NCBI RefSeq assembly: GCF_032854445.1
Contig: NC_088297.1
Span: 26,219,915-26,283,914, forward strand
Source of the DNA: Liolophura sinensis
Lineage: Eukaryota; Mollusca; Polyplacophora; Chitonida; Chitonidae
Length of the DNA stretch: 64,000 nt
Direction of reading: 5' to 3'
Shown piece by piece: positions 24,120 to 36,487 of the stretch. The translations under genes were made by a program, and so were the position numbers. Numbering within the stretch: the first letter of the stretch is position 1; every line of letters begins with the position of its first letter. The notes under the pieces were generated by a model. That model was not told where the DNA came from and made no database searches. It saw only the letters and a list, made by a program, of their open reading frames with translations.

Positions 24120-27100
24120 ATGTACACGAATGCTTGGGGTTTATGCCGCACTTCCAGGGCGTCGATAACTTTTAAGAAGTCGATGTGCAGGATTTTTTTA
24201 GGCGAATTAGCGCTTCTACGTCTGCTGTGGAATAAGTTTATCCCATGTACCGCATAATTGTCACTACAGCCATTTTCAACTGCTGTGTTGTTCTGAACTG
24301 TCCACTGGAACCTGATTGGGCCGTGAATCATGCATATGTATAGCGGGAAATTCTGGGCTTTTAAGAGCTAACACACCTCAGTGAATCAAGGTAGTTGATG
24401 GTGGACATCAATATGGCTTGATTAATAAAGATGGCGGACCCTAGACAAGACGCAGTGATACTTCGCTGTATGTTTAATTTCTAGATGTTGCCGACACGTT
24501 GATAGAATGTTAACGATGGCAAACTCTTGTGCCCAATGATTGCCAATATCTGTGCTGCACCGAAACGAAGTATTTCGAGTTTTAAGAAAGGTTTGGTTCT
24601 TTTACCTGGTCCTAAACATGTCTGTCTATCTATTTTGTTTAATTTTGAATGATTTTATTTTTAGCGCATAAAAGTATATAACTGAACACTGGGTGCCGAT
24701 TTGCAGTCAATTTCTGTCATGGTGTTCATACGCTGTATAGTTTACATGGCGATATCCACTTATAGTATGGAGTCTAATTCATTTAGTTCCCCTTTTTTCT
24801 CTGTATGTATATAGCAGCACGTTTCTTTCTTTTACACTCGTGCATACCACTTTGTTGACATGGGGGGTCACTACTTCTATGGATGCCATGGGTGATATCG
24901 TTTGGTTCAACCAGCTCCCAGCAGACTTGTTTATGGCCCTTTGTTCTTATGCTCTTCCCAACATCCTCCTCTGACAGTACTCAAGGGTTGGCTTTTCGCG
25001 CCCTTTCCGCATTTCATTAGCTTACTTCCTAGCAGTCATGTCATAGACTCATTACATCTAGCCCCCCCCCCCCCCCCCCACCAGTTTTCTTCTTGTTATT
25101 TCTCCTGCTTAAGGTTTTCATTTATAAATGTAAGTATACCCCCCAGTTAAAGCGTGTGTGGGTTAATTGCACGCCGATCCTTCCACGTACAGGTGTGTCA
25201 TCTATAGGACCATCCACATCTGCATAATTATATTTGCCTGTGTCTCTGGACGGACCTGCTGTATATTGCATAGAGGTTTTAGTCCTCTCCCTAGTGACAC
25301 ACGCTTGCATGTCGGGCTCGGCCGTAAATTTTTGCCCCAAATTCAATAAAACAAATACTATATTTGTACTTAATACTTTGTTTTGTTTGTTTTATTGTTT
25401 TTATGGTACATAACTAATTTTTATTATTTTCTTTAGTCGCGTTACATCCTGTGCATAATTTTCTCATTATCACATCGAAAACGTTTAACAGCTTCTTGAT
25501 TTAAATATGTTCTCTCCACATTATGGCTGAAAAGGGTGGCGTTAAGCCATAATCATTCATTCATTCATACCGAAACGATTGTGACGCATCGGGTGGCTGG
25601 GGCTCCAGAAGCCAGTGCTGATCGGAGGGGAGATGACCAATCAGATAGCAGGGAAATTACACTGTATCAGCAAAATTGTATGTTTACAGATAAAAGTGCT
25701 GGCAAATGGGCGACCAATACTTTTTGCTGTACATATACAGCAATTTAGATGGGGTATTTTTACAGATGATTGTCTGGTTAATCGGTTGTAATTGTACACC
25801 AACACGTTCTGTTGCTTTACACCTATATATAGACTAGTTTTATTGTTGATTTTCGGGTAAATTTACAAAATTGTTATGTAAAGCAACTCATCTTGCTGCT
25901 AAGTGTGTATTTACAGTATGAATACATTATGATGAATGCATTCTGAATGCTTTTGTACGGTAAAAGTACAGGTTATTTTACTGTGCAATGTATATGAACA
26001 CCAATATAACTGTATACTAACGGTCAAAAAGATGAGGATTTGTTCGTGTGTCAAATAAAGGACCAGTAACCCTAACGACAATTTATTCGCAGCTGGAGTA
26101 GAATCAGCGTAAATATGGCTGTCTACAGCATGATATAGAAGTCTCAAATTACATTCAGTTAACTGTAACTCCATGCCGTCCTACGTAACCCATTTACCCT
26201 AAGACGGAAAAGGATCTGTAAACAAATACTCTTCACACAGAACAGGTAGGGGTGAAGAGCAAGCACCTATTTACATGTACTCAAGAATAATTCTCTGGTA
26301 CATGCACCTTGTGGGTCTGGGGCCTATACTCATATTGTCAGTACAAAAATGCTGAAGGTACAGGTTAGGTATGACAGCCAGGCCGCTGTCCCAGAGGTAA
26401 ATCTAAGGATGAACTGTCGAACTCGAAAGCAGTTTGTCTTGAAAATTTACTTAACTTAATGCAACGGCTCTATGAAAAGATTTGGATAAAAACGTTTCTT
26501 TGCAACATGGAACTCAACCAGGAAAAATATATATAAAAAAAACAAAAACACAAACAAAAAATTCACTTTTTTCAGTATAAACAATCGCTAGTCACTTATT
26601 TCAAATGTTTACCAATTACATCTTTCAACTTTAAACTACAAATATAGCTCCAGAATTAATTCCTACTGCAATACCATTACAGTTAGCCAGAAAAGGCAAA
26701 TCTGGTTCTTCCAAATAAAGGGTAAAAATTTATAACGGTTTCATCATTATCATTGGAATTTCTATTCAATGGGAACAAATAATCTACCCTTTAATCCAAA
26801 GGAGTAGAAATGTTTTGTAGCAAGATGCAATGCTGATTCAAAAACACAAGTGAGTTCAATCAAGTAAACTGCTCAAATATATCTTATCTTGCTCTAATAC
26901 TGGGATGCTACCGCATCTAAAACACAACGTCTAGTCTTCCAATACAGTTGTGTATTTTCAAAACTTGAGTCATATAAAAACATGCAAAGGGGAGAACACT
27001 CAGACAAAGGACGTAAAAGAGGCACTCAAACACTAAAAAAGTGAACATTTCTTTCATTTTTCATCTGCTAACTGACGAGAATGGCAAAAGTATGTTAAGT

Positions 27101-27799
27101 GAAAGAAAGATATCTTCATTTCAGTCTGATTTGGTTCACAAATGAGAAAAATGAGGTCATTTGATAAAAAATTTTAGCATTTCTGAATGTGATTTCCAAA
27201 ATTGCAAAATGTTACCTAATGATACACATGAAAACTGTACGTGTTATCATACAAGTGAAAGGACTTCATTACAAGAAAAGACAGAACACATGACAACATG
27301 GTCTTAGTGTAAGCTGTAAAGAGCCCCACTCACAAATAATTTTTTCTAAGCACAAAAAAATCTGATTTCCAATACTTTTGTGCATGTTTAGGAACAACTT
27401 ATTCTTGCCAAATAAAAAGAGTTAAAGGGCATGCAAAGAAACTCAAAGTTACATGGTACTTAATAATAGCATTTCTTTTTCTCCCATCACGGGGTAAGGT
27501 GTTACTTTGGTGTCATACAACATTATAATTTCTATACATGTACATCCTTTAAAAGCAAAGCAATGAAATGGTAACTGCTTCCTTAAACTTTTGGTCAATG
27601 AGTAGTAGTTGATCATTCAATATCTTTTCTACTTCGAACTTAATGTCACAATTTGGGTATGGGAAATTACATTAATTAAGTTTGCATGCTCGTGTTCTTT
27701 CTTGCTTTTAAGGAGATTAAATTCTTATTGTAGAATGATCTGAGTAATACGTGCATGTGACCCAAAAAAATAAACTCCAAAAAACAAGCAAGCAAACAA

Positions 27800-27847
<48 letters not shown>

Positions 27848-30050
27848 AAATTAGAATGAAGTCGGACGAATACTGTAGCTGTGCAAATCACTCTGAAATA
27901 AATCACTGTAAAATAAAAAAAAAATTGCTAGTAGCTAAAGTGTGTGTTACATTCTGGATGCTGATTTCTCAAGCTGAATTTTTCATGTGGACCACTGTTC
28001 ACTTTTTAATGTTCCAGTCCACCTCCTTATACCCACGCAAAAAAAACCCATCACCTTGTTTGCAACACCGGCTTTTTTCGCCCTGGATGTGCTTCCCCGA
28101 TTCGGACTGAGATCCGCAAAGCACCACGCCAAGTGTACTACGCATCTGCTCACTTTTGTTGAAATGTTCTCTTGAATATCTGGCTCGTCCCGCCTTTTGC
28201 ACTCTCCCAGCAGACGACACGGATTTACCCAAGCAGTAGGAGAGGATCAACAGAGGTAGACAACTCTTTCATAGTCATTGACTTTGCCTGCACCGGTCTG
28301 GAAGCAGTACGCTATTAGCGCTTCCGTATCCCGGAATGTAATTCTGTGTATTTTAGGGTGTAAAGTCTTTTTTTCGCTGCCAGTCTGCCATTTTTGGTGT
28401 ACAGGTGCATGCTTGGTATCAAAATGATGGAAACTGTCTAAGCTTTGGGCAGGTATGAGTTCGAATGATGAAAGTTTGAAATTCTGGGCGAGAGGACACA
28501 AGGAGACAGGTGGTGGTGAGGCTACAAGTGAACTCCCCTTGGCGTTGCTAGGCACCTCTCCCAGCTGCCGGCATAGAAAGTTCCAGATTTTTACAGTCAA
28601 CCTATGTCAAGATTTTAATGGCTTCTTTCTCACAGGCTGGGACAGGTATGCACCAAAGCTTACTGGCCACGGAATGTTTGGGACTGAGCTACAGCGATAA
28701 ACGTTAACATTGTCGCTTATGGAAGATTAATGGGGGTCTGTGGCCATCCCTACTCTCTTCCGCGTGTTCGCTGTCTTGTTAAGTGAGATGAACTACCGAC
28801 CAAAGGGGAAACTGGTTCAGTCACGCAGGGAGATTGTTTAGCTGGATTACTCGATGTCAAAGCTGACTGGCAAGGCGGGAAACTATATATGTTGGTGTCC
28901 TAAAAACTCGGATTGTCTGGGTCCGGAAAAGAACTGGTGTGCGATATACATGCACAACTGATAACTGCACAATAAATAAACAATAAAACACAGAATACAG
29001 GTCTATCACTGACATTGACAACAGCTGCAACATTCACAAAATATTTGTAATCAAAAGTTGGACAAATAGTAGTAAGGTTTTTTTTATACCTAATGTGCTC
29101 CCGTTCGATTTGAAATTCTTCGTGTCAGCGTTTTAGGGCGGACAGTAAGAAACACTTTCATATGCTCTCGTATATATCTGGGACATTCGACATTAAAATA
29201 AACATCGTTAGTGGCATAATACATTCTCACTCTTGTAGATTTCAACATTATACACCGTCGGTACATGACCTCCTAAAACTAGTCTCGACAACAATGACAT
29301 CACCGAAACGTTTTAATCAACAATTAGGTCCCCTAAATCGAAAGGGTCAAGCTAAATAAATTTCCAAATTAAATATTTAGCTCAAGCCAAGACAAAGCAC
29401 AGTTTGAATGAGAGGCTAAGAAATTGGCATAAAAAAAAATTTGCTCCTTCTCGTTTGTGTCCCCCCCCCCCCCCACCCAGACAAGAATGAATACAAGTGG
29501 TTTGAGCTACATACATGTATTGTGGATGCTTAAGCCGATACATGTAGAGTTCAGTCACACCAGCCGTGTGTAAAAGTAAAGCTAAAATTATGGTAAGATA
29601 TTAAATGATTTATTATTGTAAATTATTACTACACAATTCATTGTAAATGTCCAACCCTAACGTTGTGTTCTAGCTAAATTGTAAATTAACAGCAACACTC
29701 TGCAGATCTACAGTGACACGAGGCCACATACAGCGATTGGCGGGATAAAATAAATACGATGAATATTGCTGTGGTAAAATACACCACATCCAACCGAAAA
29801 TGAATAAATGTTTTTTTACAATGTAGCCTATTGGGGGGGACAGTGAAGTGGATCACATACCATCAACAAGACATTGGCCTGATTGTTGAGGGTGAGCTAG
29901 ACCAAACAAGCTTATATGTGTCTCTGTTGATAATGATGTGTGGCGAAGCGTAGAAAGCAGAACCACTAATTACGTCCAAGAGCTAAGAGAACAAACAGTA
30001 CAGCTATTTACTCCAGCTAGGGTCTGTCTTCCCGGTCACCCATAAACGTG
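24120..30050. other. Long stretch with no recognised gene
   Basis: I recognise no gene here. Contents include C-runs near 25062-25080 and 29461-29473, a SINE-like tail (GGGTGGCGTTAAGCCATAAT then CATT repeats) at 25527-25570, and a (CA)n tract at 27804-27845. From about 26.0 to 27.9 kb the plus strand is markedly A-rich, which could be the 3' UTR of a minus-strand gene, but I find no supporting coding exon. Minus frames at 27999-28250 and 28247-28600 are unconvincing. Confidence 0.5.
27804..27845 (+). repeat. (CA)n dinucleotide repeat
   Basis: About 20 uninterrupted CA units. Confidence 0.97.
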
Positions 30051-30054
30051 CACG

Positions 30055-30156
30055 ATGGCGACGCGCTGGGGAATCTGCAGTGCAGGGAAGATCTGTGGAG
30101 ATAGGCGCGATAGATCTGTGGAGCTAGGCGCGATAATAGCGATACAATCACTATAG
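30055..30156 (+). pseudogene. Broken exon 1 of copy 2
   Basis: Codons for [16 protein letters not shown] are kept. The sequence then changes to two copies of ATCTGTGGAG(A/C)TAGGCGCGATA about 22 bases apart, with a TAG at 30154-30156. The exon 1 end seen in copies 1 and 3 (CAGAGCATAAG or GAGCATCAG plus GT) is missing. The event looks like loss of the exon end with a small tandem duplication. Confidence 0.8.
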
Positions 30157-30624
30157 AGGTCACAGTACTGAAGACATGACGAGGATCGTGTTTCTAGAAA
30201 AGTGATATCTAATAAATTATATAGTAACTCACAACATTTTCAGCCTAATTTTGGTAAATATATGCTGCTATCCTTGCACGAACAGCTCTCACACTGTTGT
30301 ATCTGCACTGGTTCTACTTTCTATGCTGTAGCCGTATTTCACCTGTTACTTGAAAGCACATTAAAAAGCACAAACGGACTAAGCCATGTACGGGAACCGC
30401 CAGATAAGCAGAGGACTGCTTTACACGGCTTCTTGTGTATATCGCAACACAGGCTGTCAGAAAACTGCTTGTCGATGAGACATGTCAGATGAATGTAGGA
30501 CATGCTCTAGTTAACACGATTATAGCATCAGGAAAATCATCGTCAAACGTGACTTGAACCAAACTTTCTTATGAACAATACTACTTACATCACCAGATTT
30601 GATATATTACTACTAATTTTGTAT

Positions 30625-30675
30625 AGAGCAAGGAAACAGGACAGACTGGCCCGTGTCAGTATAATGTGAGTAGCA
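30625..30675 (+). repeat. Dispersed repeat family B, truncated copy
   Basis: AGAGCAAGGAAACAGGAC and GTCAGTATAATGTGA match the copy at 17790-17895. Confidence 0.45.
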
Positions 30676-30934
30676 TACTCCGTGGAAAAAATGTCGGATT
30701 GTAGAGGAGTCAAAATTGCGGAGGAGCCATGTCGTTGAATCCGCATAGGTTAGGATAGTTTATAGGATAGGAGAGCAGAGCAGAGCATAGCATAGCATAG
30801 CATAGCAAACTTAGAAGGCTAGTCCGTGAGCAAATTTATATAGACGAGAGTTTATTACCGTTACTAGTCAGTAGTTAAGCTTTTATTACTCGGCATAGTG
30901 AAGCTAATGTTTACAGGATGTATTTGTAACTTAT

Positions 30935-31065
30935 CATGTACAGTAAAACCAAAGCAGCGACCACAGTGCCATAGTTTGTAAATGGTTACACGTAAACGCT
31001 GAATTTCGGTCTCTTTCCGGTCAGTTTACCTCAGAGCGCTTTTTATTTTAACTGTTCATAAATGT
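30935..31065 (+). repeat. Dispersed repeat family A in intron 1 of copy 2
   Basis: AGTAAAACCAAAGCAGCGAC and the following GGTCAGTTTACCTCAG align with 8083-8225. In copy 1 the element lies upstream of exon 1, and in copy 2 downstream of it, so these are separate insertions or the result of rearrangement. Confidence 0.5.
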
Positions 31066-31204
31066 ATTTATTTATTTATTGCATTGGTATTTTACGCCGT
31101 TCTTAAGATGAACTGGACTTGAATTCACAGGTACCGCTTTGGTGAGAGCCACCGAGTCAATTTGCGGCGTTAACACGCTAGCCACTAGGTCAAGGAGGCC
31201 CAAA
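31065..31204 (-). mobile_element. Internally deleted SINE, minus orientation
   Basis: The TTTATTTATTTATTGCATTGG and TTTACGCCGTTCTTAAG tail is joined directly to the tRNA-like head (GAACTGGACTTGAATTCACA ... GCTAGCCACTAGGTCAAGGAGGCC). The middle of the element is absent. Confidence 0.7.
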
Positions 31205-31365
31205 ATACTCTCACACCCCATAACACCATGGCTAATGAGCAGGGTTTCTCTCATGAACTCGTAGAGCGGAAATTTCAGTCAGTAAAAAGCATTTAATCTC
31301 TACACCAGTTACATAAATCTACACGATTCATTTTTTTTTTTATGCCATTGGAAGTTCTCTAAATT

Positions 31366-31618
31366 ATTTATTTATTTGACGCCGTACTCAAGAATATTAC
31401 ACTTATACGACTGCGGCAAGCATTATGGTGGGAGGAAACCGGGCAGAGCCCGGGAAAAACCTAAGACCATCCGCAGGTTGCTGACAGACCTTCTCACGTA
31501 GGGCCGGAAAGGAAGCCAGCATGAGCTGGACTTGAACTCACAGCGATTGCATTACTGAGAGGCTTTTGAGTCATTACTCTGCGTTAACGCGCTAACCAAC
31601 CGAGCCAAGGAGGCTCCC
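31366..31618 (-). mobile_element. tRNA-headed SINE, minus orientation, near full length
   Basis: From the plus strand: tail ATTTATTTGACGCCGTACTC, body GGAGGAAACCGGGCAGAGCC and CCATCCGCAGGTTGCTGACA, then the inverted tRNA head ending CGCGCTAACCAACCGAGCCA. This is the best-preserved member in the window and a good reference for the others. Confidence 0.85.
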
Positions 31619-31991
31619 ATCTATACTGATAATCGTAAACCTATATATCACCATATCGGGTATACTATAGTCTGATTATCGTGCTGACACTTCCAACTCA
31701 TTAGCACATATCCCTAATCACTCATTTTATAAGTGAATCGCTGTCATTTTATCCCAGTCACGTTATATGTTATTTTTGCTCATATTTCTTAGGTTGTTGC
31801 TGTAGCGGCACGAGAGCTGTCAAGGGCTCAGACGTTCGCTAAAGAGCGGGGAATCCCCAAGGCTTATGGGTCTTACATTGAACTGGCACAAGATGCTAAT
31901 GTGGGTGAGTATTCAAACAGACAATACGGGAGCCCGTCATGGACAAAGTAGCTCGCCAAGAGCATTGCTAAATAGCGTTTCTTTGCCTTAC

Positions 31992-32178
31992 AGGTGTGTA
32001 TATCGGCACAACTCAGTCAGATCACTGCTAAATAGCTGCTATTTATCTTACAGATATGGTGTATATAGGCACCATCCATCCAGAACAGTGTTAATCAGCT
32101 CTTCATTATCTTACAGATGTGGTGTATATTGGCACCATCCAACCAGGCACTGTTAATCAGCTCTTCATTATCTTACAG
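31992..32178 (+). repeat. Exon 3 acceptor-edge units in copy 2 (2-3 decoys)
   Basis: Decoy exon 3 starts at 32054 and 32117, spaced 63 and 62 bases from the next, each preceded by CTTCATTATCTTACAG or similar. A more decayed one follows CCTTACAG near 31995. The 32117 unit carries the variant CAACCAGGCACTG that also marks the last decoy of copy 3. Confidence 0.9.
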
Positions 32179-33681
32179 ATGTGGTGTATATTGGGACCAT
32201 CCATCCAGAACACCACAAACTCACTCTTCTATTCCTTAACCATGGTAAGCACGTGCTCGTTGAAAAACCGGCCGCCATGAATCTGAAACAGCTTAAGGAA
32301 ATGACGTCACTGGCTAAGGAAAAGAAGCTCTTCTTTATGGAGGTAAGGAATGCGATTCCAGTATAAACAAAAAACAGTATTTGTCCTCTGCAAGTCAGTC
32401 CCATCCTGTAGACTTATAGCGGGATAACATGTGATGACGGCTATTTTTTTTCAGTGTAATGTTCCTTGAAAATCCCTTGTGTTCCACCAATATGGTGTGA
32501 ATATCTCCACATCACTCGTGCTTAAGCTCCTCAGTTAATTGCCAAAGGTCGATGGTTTATCCCGGGGATATCTGGCTTCCTCCACCCATAAAACTGATAG
32601 TTACCAATGAAGTAAATGAAGAAATCAATCTTCCAGGCCGTGTGGACTCGATTTTTCCCAGCTTTCACACGCGTGCTGAAGGAGATGGCAAATCAGTCTG
32701 TGGGAAAAACCCGAATGTTACGTGCACAGCTTGGATTCTCATCCACGTGGGTGAGGGAGCTCGGGAGCGATGGTTTCATGCATGGGTGCTTGCTACCTTT
32801 GGGCGGGTACTTGCTTAACGTTGCAGTCTTCCTGTTTGGGAGGCCTGACAAGATGATCGTAGAAGGTACCATGGCAGGAGGTGGGTATCGCTGTGTGATA
32901 GAGCAATGACAGGTGCACGTCCATATGTACAGATGGATGCACAGGGATAGTGTGTGCATAAAAAAGTTAAAATAAAGCCCTAGCTAAGATATTTTGACAA
33001 AGGACCGATTATAGATGTGACCATTTTCCATCCATCACACTATCGTCGATGCTCTGGTTTTACTCTCTATGCTGCAGTCTTCTATTTTGCTATACGTAGT
33101 GAGAATTAAGAGTTTAGTCTATTTTGAAAAGGAAATAATTATTATTAGCATCTTTTTCAGTCGTTAAGGATTGTCAGATACCTGCTGAAGGGCGATGGTT
33201 TATTTTCGACAATCCAGACTTTGCAGCAGTCTATGAAAATAAACATTTGAGAAACACTGAGTAGATGTCATTTTTATTTAATGCAAGACTTGAAGTTTGT
33301 AAAAGACTGACTCCCCAAATCTCTTCTGTTGTTCAGTGTGTTTAATATCTTTTCCTTTTCGTGTCAGATGTGGATGAAGCTGGTTGTATTATATTCAAAT
33401 ATAAGGATGGTCGAATGGCTCAGTTGAGCTTCAGCTCCGCCTTTATGGGTGCAAATGATCTTAATATATTCGGAACAAAAGGTCAAATAAAGGTAAGTTC
33501 CGTTTATGAGATCGAAATGACGTTGTTATAATCGGAACTAAAGGTCAGCCAAAGGAAGGTAACGGGATAGGGCCACACGCGCTCCAATCCAGTCCGTAAA
33601 CCTGATATATACCATATACCAGCTAAAGGATGATAATCAGTAGGGGCACAATGCCATTGTTATATTCGGAACAAAAGGTCA

Positions 33682-33842
33682 TATGTGCTATCTGAGCCCA
33701 TAAGACATCGCTGGTGTCCACCCGCCATTTTTCTCTACGATATATATCCCCTTATAGATTATAAACAATAGGGACAAATTTCTAGTCAAAGCAAGATGGC
33801 GCGTGGACACCAGAGATGTCTTATGGGCTCGGATAGCACATA
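33682..33842. mobile_element. MITE-like inverted-repeat element in intron 5 of copy 2
   Basis: The two ends are inverted copies of about 48 bases: left TATGTGCTATCTGAGCCCAT..., right complement TATGTGCTATCCGAGCCCAT..., differing at only a few positions. The centre is about 65 bp without coding capacity. This is the structure of a short non-autonomous DNA transposon. It sits among remnants of the exon 5 donor array. I cannot assign a superfamily; a TA target duplication is possible. Confidence 0.75.
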
Positions 33843-34075
33843 CAATTGCCACTGGGACAAAATGCAATTGATTTGGGTATACTAAGGGTGGATTCAAGCA
33901 GATAATAGCTCCGGCTAGGGAAACGAGTGGAAAAGTTGGAGGTTGATGGCTTTCTTTCTTGAATTTCAGAGACATTGTGTGGTGCCGGTGGAAAGTCGCT
34001 TCATACCTTTACATCTTACATATCTATGAAGTTGGGAAACGGCATATATAGGATTTGCAGACTGGATTCGAGTGC

Positions 34076-34945
34076 CAGTGTTTGGGGGCACATATGATAG
34101 GGTTACATTAAGAACGAAAGGCTGGGTAAAGGTAGGTGACGAGTGGAGGGTACAAATAATGTTCACATTGCTGCATTCGGAACGAAAGGATAGGTAAAGG
34201 TAGGTGACGAGTTGAGGATACAAATGACGTTCAAATTGCTATATTCAGAGCGAAAGACTAGGTAAGTAGGTGACGAGGTAGGGACACTATTGACGATATT
34301 ATTTTATCGTGACGAGTTTAAGGCACAAATGCGTTGTTATATTGGGAACAAAATGTCAGATAATGGTAGGTGACGAGTTGAGGGCACAAATGGCATATTG
34401 GGAACAAAATGTCAGATAATGGTAGGTGACGAGTTGAGGGCACAAATGGTGTTGTTATATTGGGAACAAAATGTCATAGTGGTAGGTGACGAGAGTTAAG
34501 GGCACAAATGGTATATTGGGAACAAAATGTCAGATAATGGTAGGTGACGAGTTGAGGGCACAAATGGTATATTGGGAACAAAATGTCAGATAATGGTAGG
34601 TGACGAGTTGAGGGCACAAATGGCGTTGTTATATTGGGAACAAAATGTCATAGTGGTAAGTGACGAGTTAAGGGCACAAATGGCATATTGGGAACAAAAT
34701 GTCAGATAATGGTAGGTGACGAGTTGAGGGCACAAATGGCGTTGTTGTATTGGGAACAAAATGTCAGATAATGGTAGGTGACGAGTTGAGGGCACAAATG
34801 GCATTGTTATATTCGGACCAAAAGGTAGGTGACGAGTTGGAGAACAAATGACGTCGTTGCATTCGGGACAAAAGGTAGGTGACGAGTTGGAGCACAGATG
34901 ACTTCGTTACATGTGTAACAAGAGATCTGATAAATGTGAGTGGCA
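34076..34945 (+). repeat. Decayed exon 5 donor-edge array in copy 2, about 14 units
   Basis: Units of 48-75 bp contain GGTAGGTGACGAGTTGAGGG, then GCACAAATGGCGTTGTTATA and GGGAACAAAATGTCAGATAA, clearly related to the end of exon 5 (ACAAATGA..TATTCGGAACAAAAGGTCA). Most units read AATGGTAGGT rather than AAAGGTAAGT. A lone decayed unit lies directly behind exon 5 (33493-33560). Alternating long and short units (with or without CGTTGTTAT) show a two-unit higher-order period. Confidence 0.85.
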
Positions 34946-36134
34946 AGTTATAACATCAATTACACATATTTACCTGATCAAAATTGGGTCAGAATTGTCA
35001 CGATCGCCTGTTCTGTACCTTTGGAAGTGATATAAATGAGCCTACGAAAGCTCTCATTGAAACAAGAGATCTGCATATAGCAGATGTGGGCACGCATGGA
35101 TCAGATACTGCCAGGGGTGTGAAATGTCATCTGAGATGTCAATGACAAGAAGCGTACTGAATGTACTTCAAATCCATTCTAGATGACTGATAATGTGTGG
35201 GCTGATTACTCCCAAAATTCTGCCGACATGTTGGCATTATCGCAGGCTGAAGGTGTTGGTATAAAGATGCAAATCACAATGAGCTAAGTTTGCAATAAAG
35301 TTCTCTTTTCATCCTCTACACGAGTAACAGAGTCAAAGGTTGTTTTATAGTTCGTGGAAGTTTAGAAAAACAATCAAGGATGACGAAATAAACTGTACCT
35401 CACCGCCAGATGTCGCCCCCTTTTACCCACAGATCCATAACCCGATGTGGTGTCCTACAGAGGTGACCTTGCCTTCGGAGACGATAACTTTTGACCTTCC
35501 GAAAACAGACGCTAAATTCACTTTTCCAAACAGTTCCGGTCTGTCGTATGAGGCTGATCACGTCCGGCAATGTATTCTCAAAGGTAAATTGCTATAAAAA
35601 ATTGTATAAGGAATTATGGTTGATGTTACAATTTTACAGGTGTTTAAATCATCCTGGCATGATTTCAAATCTCTAACCTGACAGTGGTCAATCAGCAAAA
35701 ATCTCTGGTAGACATCTTGAGAGGATATGACCATGCAGTCATAAAACTGATATGAGGCTCTTTACAGATCTGTACGGCCATGGGCTAACCTAAGTGTCCG
35801 GCCAAAACCTCAGTTCTCTTAACTTCAAATTAAAGCGGATCCCGAAGGGGGTATCTTCAGACTTGACCTGTTGTGAAGTAAACCAGAATGAGCGTGTTAA
35901 TACTTGAAATTCAGAAGCTGTCGTGTATAAAATGAGAACACGGTCAGATTTACGCCAAGATCACAATACTTACTATGCCATTCTATATCAATAGGCTAAC
36001 AGCAGCCTCGTCGAAATTATCAGGTGTTTTGTGAAATCATACGATGTCTAACTATTATTTACCTTATACGACGGTCCAGTCAGCGCTATTCTTTCTGTCA
36101 TGTAGGCCTGACAGAGAGTCCACTCTTACCATTA

Positions 36135-36290
36135 TCACACAGCGAATACGTGATGGGATTGATGGACCGGGCTAAGGAGGAGATCCGGTTGCGATGTGGC
36201 GTCCACGAATGATCACACAGCGAATACGTGATGGGATTGATGGACCAGGCTAAGGAGGAGATCCGGCTGCGATATGGCGTCCACAAATCA
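36135..36290 (+). repeat. 78-bp tandem duplication of the end of exon 7 in copy 2
   Basis: TCACACAGCGAATACGTGAT and the following bases to the stop codon (36135-36212) are repeated at 36213-36290 with few differences. The first copy ends in TGA; in the second the stop position reads TCA and the frame runs on. The second copy therefore lies in the 3' UTR unless the first stop is bypassed. Confidence 0.9.
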
Positions 36291-36481
36291 GATGAACAAA
36301 TCAGACGTATTCTGAACACTTACCTAGATATGATTCTCAACGTGTTCTGGTATATATTTTCTGTAACAGCATATATAACTCTTATTTTAAATCATTCAGT
36401 TCTCTTGTGAGACGAGTTTTGAATGTTTCTGTCAGAGGATACGTTTATAGATCTCGGCTTCTTAATACGGGGGAAAGAACA

Positions 36482-36487
36482 AATAAA
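36482..36487 (+). terminator. Polyadenylation signal, copy 2
   Basis: AATAAATGTTTAGCAAAGC matches the distal signal of copy 1 (21386). Confidence 0.5.

Larger units (their letters stand above)
30055..36212 (+). pseudogene. DHDH: Dihydrodiol dehydrogenase-like copy 2, probable pseudogene
   Basis: Exons 2-7 are 31793-31904, 32179-32342, 32637-32880, 33368-33492, 35433-35583 and 36106-36212. All have GT..AG borders, the same lengths and phases as copy 1, and an open frame to TGA. Exon 1 (from ATG 30055) matches copy 1 only to about 30102, then enters a short local duplication without a donor and reaches TAG after 33 codons. In exon 4 the segment before the catalytic Tyr180 is altered: GGGALLDLG of copy 1 reads GFMHGCLLPLGG, so Asp176 is Pro, although His79, Lys97 and Tyr180 remain. 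The last 78 bases of exon 7 are duplicated downstream. Open exons 2-7 and a conserved polyadenylation signal leave room for use of another first exon, but the altered active-site wall argues for loss of activity. The closest relative is copy 1. Confidence 0.75.

Noticed and set aside
23582-24331. Frames rich in MYVC or IHTY repeats
   Set aside because: Translation of a (TATG)n microsatellite.
27999-28600. Two minus-strand frames (83 and 117 codons) as exons of a gene with a 3' UTR at 26-27.9 kb
   Set aside because: No recognisable domain, no convincing splice sites linking them, and both strands are equally open. Left as unannotated.
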